Below, piece after piece: positions 18,201 through 26,300 of a stretch of DNA of 64,000 nt. The DNA is from Candidatus Sulfotelmatobacter kueseliae (GTDB lineage: Bacteria > Acidobacteriota > Terriglobia > Terriglobales > Acidobacteriaceae), in contig OMOD01000111.1 in the NCBI GenBank assembly GCA_900290255.1, positions 126,508-190,507 of the forward strand. The letters run 5' to 3'. Position 1 is the stretch's first letter; the number at the start of each line of letters is the position of its first letter. A program made the position numbers and the translations under genes. The notes under the pieces were generated by a model. That model did not search any database. It saw only the letters and a list, made by a program, of their open reading frames with translations, and was not told the DNA's origin.

Positions 18201-18903
18201 TCAGTTGCCGTTTGGCGCAGGCCGCAGATTCCTGAGCTCCCATGGCTTGGCCAACGCGATCGCCGGCGGATGGGCCGTCAACACAACCTTTGCCGCGCAG
18301 ACGGTAAACCCCTTCACCGTCACCTTGCCGCCGACTTTCCCCCTGGCTTCGGGCGCCGGGCCCAATTACGGGCCCTACATCGCAGACGCGGTCATGATCA
18401 AGGATCCCTTCACTGCGGGCGGAACCTTCACCTCTCCCAATCCGGCGAATCAAGTCACGTGCGCCCCCTCAACCCGCAACCGAAACAACTGGTATAACCC
18501 GTGCTCGTTCACCTTCCCCTGGAACCCCAACGACTGGGCGAATGAACCGCAGCACTACAACCCGATCGGGCCATCCGATCCGCACTTTGCGCAGGCGGTG
18601 CAACCTCTGTTCATTACCAGCACCGGGGAGGCCGTTGGCTATATCGGCGACCCGCGCGACGAGGTCTACGGGCCGGGATACGAGCGCGTCAACATGTCCA
18701 TCTTCAAGGATTTCAAGGTATATCGCGAACCGACGCTGCAGTTCCGGGCCGACATTTTCAACCTTCTCAACACGCCTTCGCTCGGCCAGCCGTCAGACTC
18801 CAGCCTCGACAGCAACGGAGGCCGGATCACCGGACCGAGAGGTTTCCAAAACCTGACGCCCGATGCGCGCTTCTTCCAACTGTCATTGAAGTACTCATTC
18901 TGA
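15265..18903 (+). CDS. Oar-type TonB-dependent receptor with carboxypeptidase-regulatory domain
   Basis: 1212 residues. Signal peptide to about residue 28 (LLATAPLLLGQA), then a carboxypeptidase-regulatory-like fold (GTITGVVQDASGAVIGSASV... residues 30-115), a plug domain (VPLNGRNWVFIAQLAAGA, NNFILDGVDNNV, EFGHSAGAVVNASLKSGTN) and a very long outer-membrane beta-barrel ending LSLKYSF with a terminal aromatic residue. This architecture without a SusD partner is characteristic of Acidobacteriota. The shared operator ties it to the glycosidase and symporter, so it probably imports the oligosaccharide substrate. An ATG with GGAGAC upstream sets the start. Confidence 0.93.
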   Translation: MNFIRQWTIAALALVALLATAPLLLGQADQGTITGVVQDASGAVIGSASVTLTSVDTGQVLKATTDSAGVYVFSPVKIGNYSVTASSPGFETTTQTNLHLSLQQRLNVVVTLKPGAISETVTVTWEAPLMQTQESSVGQVMDTQTIDSVPLNGRNWVFIAQLAAGAVPPEGSRGAGKGDFNANGQRAEQNNFILDGVDNNVNVVDFYNGASFVALPPPDGLAEFKVQTSDYSAEFGHSAGAVVNASLKSGTNDLHGSAWEYVRNTALDATDWNATAPLPYHENQFGATFGLPLIKNKLFFFGDVQANRIVFDEANTMTVPSLLERTGNFSELLNPALTGNAAPIQLYYQDPVNGPQAYTNNNLSSINGVAPNATALQILNLFPKPNANAGLLYDNYFVTRPSTDNTFQWDTRMDWNIGPRDTSYARYSYWNELGYRTPPLGPMLDGGGFGDDGTQKNLGQNFMVSESHLFTQTLTNEFRVGFNYLHTGFQQPNATNPGFAAGIGVGGIPAGNLNGGLPQIVLGAVSTFGGSSWAPTDEHENVYQILDNVTKIAGNHALKAGVSLQSIRFSTLQPQYSRGTYNYTGEYTSDLNLPNTGFGLADFAMDDQFSAQLSNEATTRDARWYYGAYFQDDWRVTQKVTLNLGVRWDYYQPYKEVGGMQASFNTTGPSSIDTNLADPNVGIGTGSGQYLVPKQGEAYANNIFNQTGGAFPGVLAVNNINLVYSSNANLITAQKANFAPRVGISYSPNQKFVVRAGYGIFFGGLESQGYWPNLGENYPFQYAGTFQPTGSCSSTSCPTDGISLATGFSSIIENGFADNVFGLFMRGSDPKAKTTYTQDYNLSIEQSITNNIVATVSYVGNSSHHLQVNPDPNAPLALENPNNWAQYARPFPYFAPAAYTAYAGNSNYNGLQAKVEKRLAGGNSLFATYTWSHALDDAPTPLGTNGDGGYRQSNLIPIWMDYSNSGFDTRHRFTFNAFYQLPFGAGRRFLSSHGLANAIAGGWAVNTTFAAQTVNPFTVTLPPTFPLASGAGPNYGPYIADAVMIKDPFTAGGTFTSPNPANQVTCAPSTRNRNNWYNPCSFTFPWNPNDWANEPQHYNPIGPSDPHFAQAVQPLFITSTGEAVGYIGDPRDEVYGPGYERVNMSIFKDFKVYREPTLQFRADIFNLLNTPSLGQPSDSSLDSNGGRITGPRGFQNLTPDARFFQLSLKYSF

Positions 18904-18908
18904 ACTAT

Positions 18909-18944
18909 CCCGTTCGCACTGAATCACGAGCAGGTGCGAACGGG
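18909..18944 (+). terminator. 11-bp stem-loop after the TonB receptor
   Basis: CCCGTTCGCAC and GTGCGAACGGG pair perfectly across a 14-nt loop, starting 6 bp after the receptor stop. There is no U-tract, so termination is possible but unproven. Confidence 0.55.
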
Positions 18945-18983
18945 ACGCCATCGCTGTGAGCGCGGCTTATTCAGGAGATTCCA

Positions 18984-19121
18984 ATGAAGAATCTGTCGGA
19001 CACTGATCGCAGGGGGTGTGCTTGGAGTACGCGCCTGGCGGCAGTTGCGCTCAGTCTGATTGCGGCAGGAATTTGCGGGCGGACGCAGCACGGATGCCCG
19101 CCTTCCGCGAGCAAGGTATAA
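18984..19121 (+). CDS. Small hypothetical secreted or truncated protein (45 aa)
   Basis: ATG at 18984 is preceded by CAGGAGATTCCA, a good ribosome site. The 45-residue product begins MKNLSDTDRRGCAWSTR and has one hydrophobic segment, LAAVALSLIAAGICG, resembling a signal peptide, then TQHGCPPSASKV and stop. A signal-like start that ends just after the hydrophobic core suggests the decayed N-terminus of an exported protein that once followed the receptor, although a genuine small exported peptide is also possible. I do not recognise a family. Confidence 0.45.
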   Translation: MKNLSDTDRRGCAWSTRLAAVALSLIAAGICGRTQHGCPPSASKV

Positions 19122-19122
19122 T
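19117..19122 (+). promoter_or_regulatory. -10 box implying a leaderless transcript
   Basis: TATAAT ends 12 bp before the ATG at 19134, so transcription would begin at or within a few bases of the start codon. No clear -35 is visible. Confidence 0.45.
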
Positions 19123-19133
19123 TTTCAGTTGGT

Positions 19134-19685
19134 ATGCAGAGTCCGCGTTATGCGCTGGTCGCGTACGTAAAGAGCGCCGCGGGGGAGTTTGTCGAAAACC
19201 TCCGGCGCGAGCTGCATCCCGACCTTCCCCACCTGGCTGCTCATCTGACCATCCTGCCGCCGCGCCCGCTCGAAGGCACGGAAGGCTCCGCGTTGCAGTT
19301 CCTAGAGCGTATCTGCGGCGAGGAGGAGCCATTTGAGGTGAGCCTCGGAGCCGTGGAGACATTCATCCCGGTGACCCCGACGGTGTACATCCGCGTGGAT
19401 GGCGCCGCCTCGCGCATGTGCGAATTGCACCGCCGGCTGAATATCGAGAAGCTCGCTTTTGAGGAGGAGTGGCCCTACATTCCCCATCTGACCATCGTGA
19501 AAATGAGCGCGGAACAGTCCGCACAGAAGGCCTTCCAAATCGCCAGCGAGCGCTGGGCCAGCTACGCCGGGAGCCGGCGCATCCTGCTGGAAAAGCTGAC
19601 TTTTGTCCGCGAGGACGCCCATAATCACTGGCTCGATTTGGCTCCGGTGCGCCTGGGCCGTCGGCTGGTTTCGCGCCATGCGTAA
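19134..19685 (+). CDS. 2H phosphoesterase superfamily protein (2'-5' RNA ligase-like)
   Basis: 183 residues carrying the two HxT motifs that define the fold: HLTILPP (about residue 37) and HLTIVKM (about residue 119), separated by about 80 residues as expected for LigT/CPDase-type enzymes. Members act on 2',3'-cyclic or 2'-5' phosphodiester bonds in RNA, but the physiological substrate is often unknown. A TATAAT just upstream and lack of a Shine-Dalgarno suggest a leaderless message. The gene stands alone; 265 bp of unremarkable sequence separate it from the next gene. Confidence 0.85.
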   Translation: MQSPRYALVAYVKSAAGEFVENLRRELHPDLPHLAAHLTILPPRPLEGTEGSALQFLERICGEEEPFEVSLGAVETFIPVTPTVYIRVDGAASRMCELHRRLNIEKLAFEEEWPYIPHLTIVKMSAEQSAQKAFQIASERWASYAGSRRILLEKLTFVREDAHNHWLDLAPVRLGRRLVSRHA

Positions 19686-19950
19686 CCACAGGATTGTTAC
19701 TGAGCACAGCCAGAAAGTGGAGCGAAGATCACTGCGGCGAGATTCGGTTGCCGGAAAGCCTTTCTTTTACTCTTGGCAAGGTGTGCAACGATCTGCAGTT
19801 ACTCCCGTCCGCCGAACATGGCCCTAAGTACATCACCCTCCCGTGTGTTGAAAAGCCTGGGGCGCGGCTGTAAATAAAGAAGAGGGCAATCCGGGCATCC
19901 CGCCAAACGCCTCTTCTGGCAAGGGTTTCCGGCAAGCGACGGGAGACAAC

Positions 19951-21219
19951 ATGCAAATCGGGGTTTATGGCTCGGGGTATCTGGGAACGGTGATTTCGGC
20001 CTGTCTGGCGGATTTTGGCACCCCGGTTTCCTGCTGTCACCCCGACCGCTCGCGCATGGTGGAGATGGCCCAGGGCAATATTCCCTTCTTCGAAAAGAAC
20101 CTGAAAGAGATCATCCGGCGGAATGTGCGTGCGGGACGACTGGCTTACTCGACCGACATCGAATCGTTCGCCCGGCGGACGCATGTCATATTCCTGGCCG
20201 AAGACAAGGCCGAGCACCTGACCGATGTAGCCGTGCGCATTGCCCGCCTGGCGCCCAACCCTCCCATTCTTGCCATTGTCACTCCCGTGCCCGTGGGCAC
20301 TGCCAATGCCCTGGAAAGGACTTTGAAAGACTCCGGCCTCGCGGCCACGATCGTTTCGCAGCCGATGTTTTTCACCGACGGTTGCGCGGTCGAAGATTTC
20401 AACTGGCCCGACCGGCTGATCCTGGGAGCGACCTCGAACGAAGCCGTGCAGGCTCTGAAACAGATTTTCCACCCCCTGGTGATGCGCGGCGTGCCCGTCA
20501 TCGTGACCAGCCAGTCCACCGCTGAACTGGTGCGCGAAGCCGCTACCGCCTTCGTGGCCACAAAAATTTCCTTCATCAACGAAGTCGCGACCCTCTGCGA
20601 ACGCGTCAATGCCGATGCCGTGAACCTGGCGCTGGCTCTGGGTCTGGACAAGAAGATCGCCCCTCGCTGCCTGCAGCCGGGAGCCGGTATGGGTGGGGTG
20701 TTCGCCGAGTCGGACATGGATTCCCTGGCGCAACTGGCGGAGTCGCACGGAGTGTCGCTTAAAGTTCTGAGCGCCGCGCGCGACGTAAACCACCTGCTTG
20801 CCGACCGCTTGGTGGAAAAGATTGCGACGGCGCTGAATTCGGTTGAGAACAAGGAAGTAGGCATTCTTGGACTGGCGTTCAAGCCCAACACGAATTCAGT
20901 CGCGGGATCATCGTCGGTGCGGCTGGCCGAAACCCTGGTTTCGAAAGGCGCGCACGTGCGGGCTTACGACCCAGTCGCCATCCCCGAAGCGAAGTTGTGC
21001 CTGAACTCGTCGGTGCGCTACTGCGATTCCGCTTATGCCGCCGCGGAAGGCTCCGATGCGCTGGTGGTGGGAACCGGCTGGCCGGAATTCCGCGCCCTCG
21101 ATTTCGACCGCATCAAGCACCTGCTGAAGAAGCCGGTCATCGTGGATACAAAGAATCTGCTCGACTCCGTGCGCCTGCGCGCCCTGGGCTTCGAGTACGT
21201 GGGCGTTGGCCGCGGGTGA
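19951..21219 (+). CDS. UDP-glucose/GDP-mannose dehydrogenase family protein lacking the catalytic Cys
   Basis: 422 residues with the family's three-part layout: an N-terminal Rossmann fold (MQIGVYGSGYLGTVISACLA), a central helical domain (ATKISFINEVATLCERVNAD, with Lys205 and Asn210 conserved) and a C-terminal UDP-binding-type domain (ILGLAFKPNTNSVAGSSSVR). Two active-site motifs are altered. The usual GGSCFPKD loop reads GGVFAESD, so the nucleophilic Cys is Phe251 while Asp255 is kept. The usual NPEFLREG reads QPMFFTDG, losing its Glu. Normal two-step oxidation through a thiohemiacetal should not be possible. It may be a regulatory or repurposed homologue. No sugar-nucleotide genes adjoin it. 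Confidence 0.85.
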   Translation: MQIGVYGSGYLGTVISACLADFGTPVSCCHPDRSRMVEMAQGNIPFFEKNLKEIIRRNVRAGRLAYSTDIESFARRTHVIFLAEDKAEHLTDVAVRIARLAPNPPILAIVTPVPVGTANALERTLKDSGLAATIVSQPMFFTDGCAVEDFNWPDRLILGATSNEAVQALKQIFHPLVMRGVPVIVTSQSTAELVREAATAFVATKISFINEVATLCERVNADAVNLALALGLDKKIAPRCLQPGAGMGGVFAESDMDSLAQLAESHGVSLKVLSAARDVNHLLADRLVEKIATALNSVENKEVGILGLAFKPNTNSVAGSSSVRLAETLVSKGAHVRAYDPVAIPEAKLCLNSSVRYCDSAYAAAEGSDALVVGTGWPEFRALDFDRIKHLLKKPVIVDTKNLLDSVRLRALGFEYVGVGRG

Positions 21220-21352
21220 GAGCCAGTAGTGGTTGCTAGTAGTCTTGGTCTTGGCAAGATTTGACGGTAGCCCTCCCCAATATTTCCTTCCTCTCGACTG
21301 ATTCCGCTCCGATTCTGCGTTCAATCCGGACTATTGCGCGCGGGCAACCCCG

Positions 21353-21379
21353 TTGATTCGACCTCGGAGTTGCTATAAT
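21353..21379 (+). promoter_or_regulatory. Promoter of tRNA-His
   Basis: TTGATT (21353-21358) and a consensus TATAAT (21374-21379), 15 bp apart, lie 11 bp before the tRNA 5' end. Confidence 0.6.
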
Positions 21380-21390
21380 CAACAGGTTGC

Positions 21391-21467
21391 GGTGGGAATA
21401 GCTCAACTGGTAGAGCATCGGACTGTGGCTCCGACGGTTGCGGGTTCGATTCCCGTTTCCCACCCCA
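21391..21467 (+). tRNA. tRNA-His (anticodon GTG)
   Basis: Acceptor stem GTGGGAA/TTCCCAC extended by an encoded G-1 (21391) opposite C73, the identity feature of tRNA-His. Anticodon stem TCGGA/TCCGA around CTGTGGC, T-loop GGTTCGATTCC, and CCA encoded at 21465-21467. Confidence 0.97.
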
Positions 21468-21511
21468 AGTTTCGAAGCATCTCTCAGCCCATTCCGCTAT
21501 CATCGAATCGC

Positions 21512-21588
21512 GGCCCCGTAGCTCAACTGGATAGAGCATCAGACTTCGGATCTGAGGGTTGGGGGTTCGACTCCCTCCGGGGTCGCCA
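21512..21588 (+). tRNA. tRNA-Arg (anticodon TCG)
   Basis: Acceptor stem GGCCCCG/CGGGGTC with one G-U pair, anticodon stem TCAGA/TCTGA around CTTCGGA, T-arm GGTTCGACTCC, discriminator G and encoded CCA. It lies 44 bp after tRNA-His and is probably co-transcribed. Confidence 0.97.
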
Positions 21589-21606
21589 CGTCTGTTCCGG
21601 CAAAGC

Positions 21607-21737
21607 CATGTAGGGACAGCCGCCCTCGGCTGTCCGGTCGAGCGAAGCTCGACTAGGGTTGATACCGGCATCCACATGAATGGAGAGGACTCGGGCCTTC
21701 GGCCCGACGGACAGCCGAGGGCGGCTGTCCCTACATG
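21607..21737. repeat. Doublet palindromic repeat, family A (131 bp)
   Basis: Two 30-bp arms (21607-21636 and 21708-21737) are perfect inverted copies of each other. Each arm is itself a hairpin, GGACAGCCG-CCCT-CGGCTGTCC. The centre carries a further hairpin CGGGCCTTCGGCCCG. Related copies are a doublet at 60774-60945 and a single degenerate arm at 23253. The structure resembles a REP doublet or small MITE. No gene is present in 21589-21801. Confidence 0.85.
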
Positions 21738-21813
21738 GGCATATAACGCAGCCGAATTCCTCGTGGTGCCGGCATCCTGCCTAAGATAGAATTCAGCTTC
21801 AGTGTTTCCGCGA

Positions 21814-22281
21814 ATGAAACGCACCTTCCAGTTCCGCACACCGTCATCCCGGCTGGGCCCGCCCCAGATAGGGCCTCTCGAGGAGCGTCTGCTGGAAGCG
21901 TTATGGGAACGCGGTAACGCGACGGTGCGTGAATTGGTCGGAAGCGAGTGTCGGGATCTGGCCTACACCACGGTGATGACCACCCTCGACCGTCTGTTCA
22001 AGAAGAACCTGCTCGACCGCATGGCGGAAGGCCGGGCCTTTCGTTACTCGCCGCGGCTCACCCGCGAAAAACTGCACCGGGAACTGGCGAGTGAGACTTT
22101 CCGCCAGTTGCTGGATGCCAGCCCGACCGCATCGTTGCCGCTTTCCTACCTGGTCGAGGTCCTGAGCGAACGCGATACGCGGTTGCTCGACGACCTGCGG
22201 CAGATGGTCGAGGCAAAGCGGCGTGAACTCGAGGGCAGGGAACCGAGCGCGGCCGCGGAGACAGACAAGGAGAAAGAATAA
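21814..22281 (+). CDS. BlaI/MecI/CopY-type winged-helix repressor
   Basis: About 155 residues. The winged-helix domain is clear: LEERLLEALWERGNATVREL, then AYTTVMTTLDRLFKKNLLDR and GRAFRYSPRLTRE. The C-terminal third (SLPLSYLVEVLSERDTRLLD) is the dimerisation segment. Starts at GTG 21802 or ATG 21814 are both possible; neither has a good Shine-Dalgarno. The stop codon overlaps the ATG of the M56 peptidase gene (TAATG), the usual pairing in which a membrane peptidase inactivates its repressor. The signal is not evident, and no beta-lactamase is in view. Confidence 0.92.
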   Translation: MKRTFQFRTPSSRLGPPQIGPLEERLLEALWERGNATVRELVGSECRDLAYTTVMTTLDRLFKKNLLDRMAEGRAFRYSPRLTREKLHRELASETFRQLLDASPTASLPLSYLVEVLSERDTRLLDDLRQMVEAKRRELEGREPSAAAETDKEKE

Positions 22282-23237
22282 TGTTTGCCGCACGCGGCGT
22301 CGCGGTTTCTTTCTCCGTGTTTGTGATCGTATACACGATGCTTTCGCTGGCCGTGTGCCTGGTCTGGCGCTGTGTTTGGCGGTGCAGCCAGCATCGCCCG
22401 GCTCGCTGGATTGCCCATCTGCTGTTCGCTTTGCGAATGTCTCCTTTGGTCGCAGCCGCAGCAGTCACTGCCGCCGTTACCGTGCCTTCTTTTCTTCTGC
22501 TGGAACCACGGGGGATCGACGAACCGGTGGGCACAATTCCTCTGGTGTTGAGCGCCTGTGGCGTCTCGTTGGGGATATTTGGCGTCTTGAATGTGGGAAT
22601 GGCAGTGCGCCGCGCTTCGCGGGCCATCTCGTTGTGGACTCGGGCGGCTCAACCAGTCCAGGCGAGCGCTGATTTTCCGGTACTGCGCATTCCACGCACC
22701 GCTCCGGCGATGGTGGCAGCGGGCATCGTTCGCCCCTTGATCCTCTTGTCGGAAGCGGCGGAATCGGCGCTGACTGCCGGGGAATTGGAGGCCGCGCTGC
22801 ATCACGAAGTCGCTCATGTGCGGCAGCACGACAATCTGAAGAAACTGCTGCTGCGTTTGTTGGCCTTCCCCGGCATGGGTGGATTGGAGGCGGCTTGGGT
22901 AGAGGCAAGCGAGATGGCCGCCGATGACTCAGCGGTATCAACCCCGTCCGAGGCGCTGGACTTGGCGGCCGCGCTCATAAAGCTCTCGCGTCTGGCACCG
23001 GCTTGCTCGACCGCAGATCTGACGGCTGCGCTGGTGCACAGTCACGGTGCGGCTTCCGCCATGAACGCCCGCATCGAGCGGCTTATCGCTTGGAGCCAGC
23101 GGCGCAATCAGCGACCACGGCAATATTCCCCGTGGTATGGACTGGCGGCGGCTGCAGCCACGGTCGCGATTTTCAGCGTCACCTACAACCAGTTGCTGGT
23201 CCACGTGCACATAGCCACGGAGTGGCTGGTGCGCTAA
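22281..23237 (+). CDS. M56 (BlaR1-type) membrane metallopeptidase
   Basis: 318 residues. Several N-terminal membrane helices (first at VAVSFSVFVIVYTMLSLAVC), then a cytoplasmic zinc-peptidase segment with HEVAHVRQHDN (HExxH plus the following His/Asp) and a downstream E-x3-AD-D motif in EASEMAADDSAV. One last helix near residues 285-305 precedes a short tail. Unlike BlaR1 there is no extracellular penicillin-binding sensor domain, so the input signal is unknown. It is translationally coupled to the BlaI-type repressor, its presumed cleavage target. Confidence 0.88.
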   Translation: MFAARGVAVSFSVFVIVYTMLSLAVCLVWRCVWRCSQHRPARWIAHLLFALRMSPLVAAAAVTAAVTVPSFLLLEPRGIDEPVGTIPLVLSACGVSLGIFGVLNVGMAVRRASRAISLWTRAAQPVQASADFPVLRIPRTAPAMVAAGIVRPLILLSEAAESALTAGELEAALHHEVAHVRQHDNLKKLLLRLLAFPGMGGLEAAWVEASEMAADDSAVSTPSEALDLAAALIKLSRLAPACSTADLTAALVHSHGAASAMNARIERLIAWSQRRNQRPRQYSPWYGLAAAAATVAIFSVTYNQLLVHVHIATEWLVR

Positions 23238-23252
23238 AGCCTGCAGGTCACT

Positions 23253-23298
23253 TGTAGGGACAGCCGCCCCCGGGTGTCCGGCGGTGCGAAGCACCGCA
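23253..23298. repeat. Family A repeat, single degenerate arm
   Basis: TTGTAGGGACAGCCGCCC matches the arm of the doublet at 21607, followed by a GCGGTGC-GAA-GCACCGC hairpin. It lies in the convergent gap between the M56 gene and the second TonB receptor. Confidence 0.7.
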
Positions 23299-23330
23299 CC
23301 GCAGTGCTCCTGAAAGTCCTCAACGGCGGC

Positions 23331-26300
23331 CTAGAACGTCACGCGCACGCCCAACTGCGCGGCGAATGGAATTCCCACGGTTGTCCCCGGTCCGAAGAAA
23401 TCGCCCAACGCGCCCTCGGGGATTTCGAGCTGCTTCAGGCTGGTCAGGGGCACGGCGTTTGCCAGAGTGCAATTGCTGGCGTTTGCCCCCAGGCATATAT
23501 CGCTGACAATGGTTTGGCCGATTGAGTTTGGCGCCATCTGGGATTGCGGAACCGGGAGCTGGACGACATTGACCGCGTAATTCGCGCCGGGATTATTACG
23601 GTTGAAGATGTTGAAGAACTCGACGAACGGATTGATCTGCCAGCGCTCGCCGATTTTGAAAGGACGCGTGACCCGCAGGTCCGACTGAATGTAAGGCGTG
23701 CCGCGGAATTCGTCGAGGCTGGTATACAAGGGCTGCGTCTGGCCGCTGAACTGAACATAAATGCGACCGGTGTTGTCGGCATTCGTGATCGTGATGGGAC
23801 GGGCGCTCTCGAGCTGGTTGATCGTGCTCAATTCGATGCCGCCGGGGAGGTGCACGGTGCCGGCAAGCACGAAGCGCTGGCGAACGTCCTCGCCGGACGG
23901 GCCGTAATCGCCGGGTCCGAAAGCATTCAGCAACGGTGCGCTCGGCGGCTGTTGTTGGCAGACGCCATCCACATAGTCAAAGAGCTCGCCCAGCAGGCAT
24001 CCCCAGGTCTGCGCCTTGGAGAGCTGGTAGTTCGCCGCCAGATTGAAGCGGTGCATATTGCCCTGCAGATGCAGCATCAGCGCGTTGTAGCTGGAACGGT
24101 TGTCAGACTCGAACACATTGACATTGGGCACCACATCCGTCTGATCGGTGGCATAGTTCGGGTCCGCCGTGGAAACGAGCGGACTGAATATGTTGGTGCC
24201 GCTGGTATAGGGGAAGGCGCGGTGGCCGTGATTGCCCTGCTCGTGCACGTAGTCGGCGCTCATCAGCCAATGTTCGTTGAAAGCGTGCTGCACGCCGCCG
24301 GTGACATGGATCGCATAGGGCGTTTTGTAAGGCGAACCGACCAGATTACCCGTGACCGTGTTAGCAGGAGTTGGAACAGGCGCTAAAGGCCCAAGGCCAC
24401 CCGCCATACAGCCCGAGCCCAGCAGCGAATAAGTACCTGGACCTCCCGCGAGGCCGCACGTTCCAGTAGTGAAGTTCGAATTGTTCACGCCCTGGAATGC
24501 GGTCGCCCATCCATTCTGTGCCAGATCGTCGTAAAAGAGGCCGAAGCCAGCGCGAATCACCGTCTTCCCGCTGTCGCCGGGTGAGTAAGCGATCCCAAGG
24601 CGAGGCGCGATTTGCTTGCGGTAATTTTGCGGCACGCTGGGCACAATCGGAATCTGCAATGCCTGCAACGTCACATACGCGGCGTTATCGGCCTCGCTTC
24701 GGCCCGAACCTGTGAATAGCCCCCAGGTTGTCTGATAACGCAATCCGTAGTTGACCGTGAGCCGGTGCGAGACGCGCCAGGAATCCTCGGCGTAGAACGC
24801 GAGGCGCTGAACATTCTGCGAAAAGCCGCCGTCGCTGGCGGGAGTGTAAGTGCAGGTTGAGCCGTCCGAAGGGCTGACGCCGAGACACTGTGGAGCGAAG
24901 GTTCCAAATACGCCGGGGTTCTGCACGTAATAGGTTGGATTATTGACGTACTCGGCAAGAGTCTCTGCCGTGGACGCAAACGCCCCGCTGAGCACCGGCT
25001 CGTGAATGAAGTCGATGCCGAACTTGAACGCATGGTCACGCACAACGTGACTCAGGTCGTAGCGGAATTGGTATTTCTCCTGATTGCGCCGGTCGGGGAA
25101 AAGCGTGATTGGCGTGGCGAACTGGTTGTCGCCGAAAGTTTCGAAACCGGAAATCGTAAGCGCTGTGGAGCTGAACGGGAATGCCAGTGCGAAGCCGAGA
25201 TCTGAGTTCCGAGTCTGGGTAAGATGCAACAGGCTGGCGTCGACAACCAGATTGCCGAGCCAGGTTGAATTGAAAGTATAAGTATTGCTGAGCGCCACAT
25301 TCCAGTAATTGTTGTGCGTGACCAAACCTGTCGATGGCAGTGTGCCCTGCTGCACCAGGGCGTTGTGCGTGAGGTAGCTGTCTTGGGATGCGCGCAAGAA
25401 CCAGTTTGATTTTGACGACTGCGCCCAGTCAAAACGCACCGAACCGAGGTAGTCGCGAAAGGGAATCGGAACCGTGGCGGGAACCGCAATCGAAGCAACG
25501 CCGCTAATCAATCCCTCTGACGCTAATTGCGCCAGCGCGTCAAACTGCGCAATGCTGGCCGGGCTGTAGGCGATGCTCGCGTTTTCGTGCACGTTCTCGA
25601 ACGAGGTAAAGAACCAGGCCTTGCTTTTCGCGATGGGACCGCCGAGAGTTCCAACGTAGTTCTGGCGCGAGAACGGCTGCTTGGGATTCGGCGCGGGATT
25701 CTCAATCGGGAACCGCGCATTGAGTGCGGCTTGGCGGTCATAGAATGCACCGCTCCCGTGCCATTCGTTAGTCCCACGCTTGGTGGTAATGATTACCGAC
25801 CCAGCCGTGGTCCACCCGGTATCGGCATCTTCATTCGAGATGTGCACGGCAAATTCCTGCACCCCATCCGGCGAGAAGTTTTCGAGGAAGCCGCCGATCC
25901 AGTCGTCGGAGTTGTCGGCGCCATCGACCGATAGTTCGTTGTTCAGACCGGAGCTTCCGCCGGTCGAAACCGCAGTGATGCGCGCCTTGGTGGGGTCGGA
26001 AGGCTCGACGGGCTCGGTTCCGGGCACGAGATAAGCAATATTGGCAAAACTTCGCGCCGGGAGCGGCAGAGTTTCCAGGTCCTGGCTGCTGACTACCCCT
26101 CCGCGCACCGCGCTCGACGTGTCCATCGCTTCGGTTGTAATGGAAGAAGAACTGCCCCGCACGCTTACGGTTTCCGTCCCGGCTGCAGGCTTTAGCGTGA
26201 CCGTGACCTCACGAACCGTGCTGATGGCGACGGAGACTTCAGACTGCGCCTGCGCAAAACCCTGGGCGCTCACCGCGATGTGGTAAGTACCAGGGAGCAG

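Noticed and set aside
16840..18453. 537-codon minus-strand open frame
   Set aside because: Antisense of the TonB receptor, caused by GC-rich third positions.
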